Notes under the pieces: model-generated
The model's input: only the letters and a program-made list of their open reading frames with translations
Databases searched by the model: none
Told to the model about the DNA's origin: nothing
In this document: positions 5,841 through 5,945 of the stretch, one piece after another
Layout of the letters: every line of letters starts with the position of its first letter
Position numbering within the stretch: position 1 is the stretch's first letter
Source: JBEHWX01 sp048498995
GTDB lineage: Bacteria > Bacteroidota > Ignavibacteria > OLB7
Length of the DNA: 5,945 nt
Assembly: GCA_048498995.1 (NCBI GenBank)
Contig: JBEHWX010000174.1
Span: 1-5,945 of the forward strand
Direction: 5' to 3'
Made by a program: the position numbers and the translations under genes

Positions 5841-5945
5841 TTATGCCCCGCCGGACCGTTCGGCGCCGGATTGCTCCGCGGCGGATTGCTCCGCGGCGGA
5901 TTGCTCCGCGGCGGATTGCTCCGCGGCGGATTGCTCCGCGGCGGA
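5841..5945 (-). CDS. C-terminal end of a protein with SAAEQ pentapeptide repeats (partial)
   Basis: Read on the minus strand from the window edge, one frame encodes five SAAEQ units, then SGAER, then SGGA and a TAA at 5841-5843. The sixth, degenerate unit keeps the Ser-x-Ala-Glu-x pattern. Two of its codon differences are silent (GCG to GCC for Ala, GAG to GAA for Glu), which supports this frame as the coding one. The tail is low-complexity, acidic and Ala/Gln-rich, probably helical or disordered. The gene body lies outside the window, so its function cannot be named. Its stop is 32 bases upstream of the DUF488 ATG on the same strand, suggesting an operon. The other five frames of the repeat are also open, so coding is likely but not proven. 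Confidence 0.55.
   Translation of the reverse strand, partial: SAAEQSAAEQSAAEQSAAEQSAAEQSGAERSGGA
5868..5945. repeat. 15-bp tandem repeat running off the window
   Basis: The unit GGATTGCTCCGCGGC occurs in five identical head-to-tail copies from 5868 to 5942, plus the first three bases of a sixth at the edge. No spacers separate the copies. The 15-bp period is a multiple of three, so copy-number change would lengthen or shorten an encoded protein without a frameshift. Confidence 0.97.

Noticed and set aside
4993..5945. Long + strand open frame beginning at ATG 4993, which I did not see closed before the window end
   Set aside because: It is codon-aligned antisense to DUF488, where high GC removes the codons that would read as stops, and its unique N-terminal part is Gly-rich and unrecognised.
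5868..5945. CRISPR array
   Set aside because: The 15-bp units are contiguous with no spacers, and the period keeps a reading frame.

Overview
The window is a GC-rich bacterial chromosome segment with four reasonably clear protein genes and fragments of coding sequence at both edges. No ribosomal RNA, tRNA, CRISPR array or transposase was seen. The best taxonomic hint is the large secreted protein at 116-2212. Its N-terminal W-x(4)-W...GDTVVI segment, its repeated L-x-I...LDIGxxxLxVxG modules, and its C-terminal GYW / GWNLIG / YWVRV block are typical of beta-rich surface proteins of the Bacteroidota-Chlorobiota-Kapabacteria (FCB) group. That assignment is an inference from protein style; HflX and the two DUF proteins are too widespread to decide it.

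Layout: (1) Bases 1-119 carry the tail of an upstream gene whose TGA overlaps the ATG of the secreted-protein gene (116-2212). (2) A 230-bp spacer with an imperfect hairpin precedes hflX (2443-3777, TTG start), a ribosome-associated GTPase. (3) A 15-bp perfect hairpin (3835-3868) closes hflX. It is followed by a possible 30-codon ORF built partly from an 18-bp tandem duplication, then by three hairpins in a row (4006-4083), one of them a good intrinsic terminator. (4) Bases 4081-4620 are a strikingly strand-asymmetric non-coding stretch: about 231 C against 53 G on the + strand. (5) On the minus strand lie a DUF2188 small protein (4647-4844), a spacer that is C-rich and G-poor on the minus strand, a DUF488 protein (5257-5808), and the end of another gene (5841-5945) whose product finishes in pentapeptide repeats SAAEQ.

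The hflX (+) and DUF488/DUF2188 (-) transcription units converge. In both cases the sequence downstream of the stop codon becomes C-rich and G-poor on the transcribed sense strand, the composition expected of Rho-loading (rut-like) RNA. This is the most distinctive signal in the window, but its function is inferred from composition only. Several long open frames across these skewed zones look like by-products of composition and are not annotated as genes.
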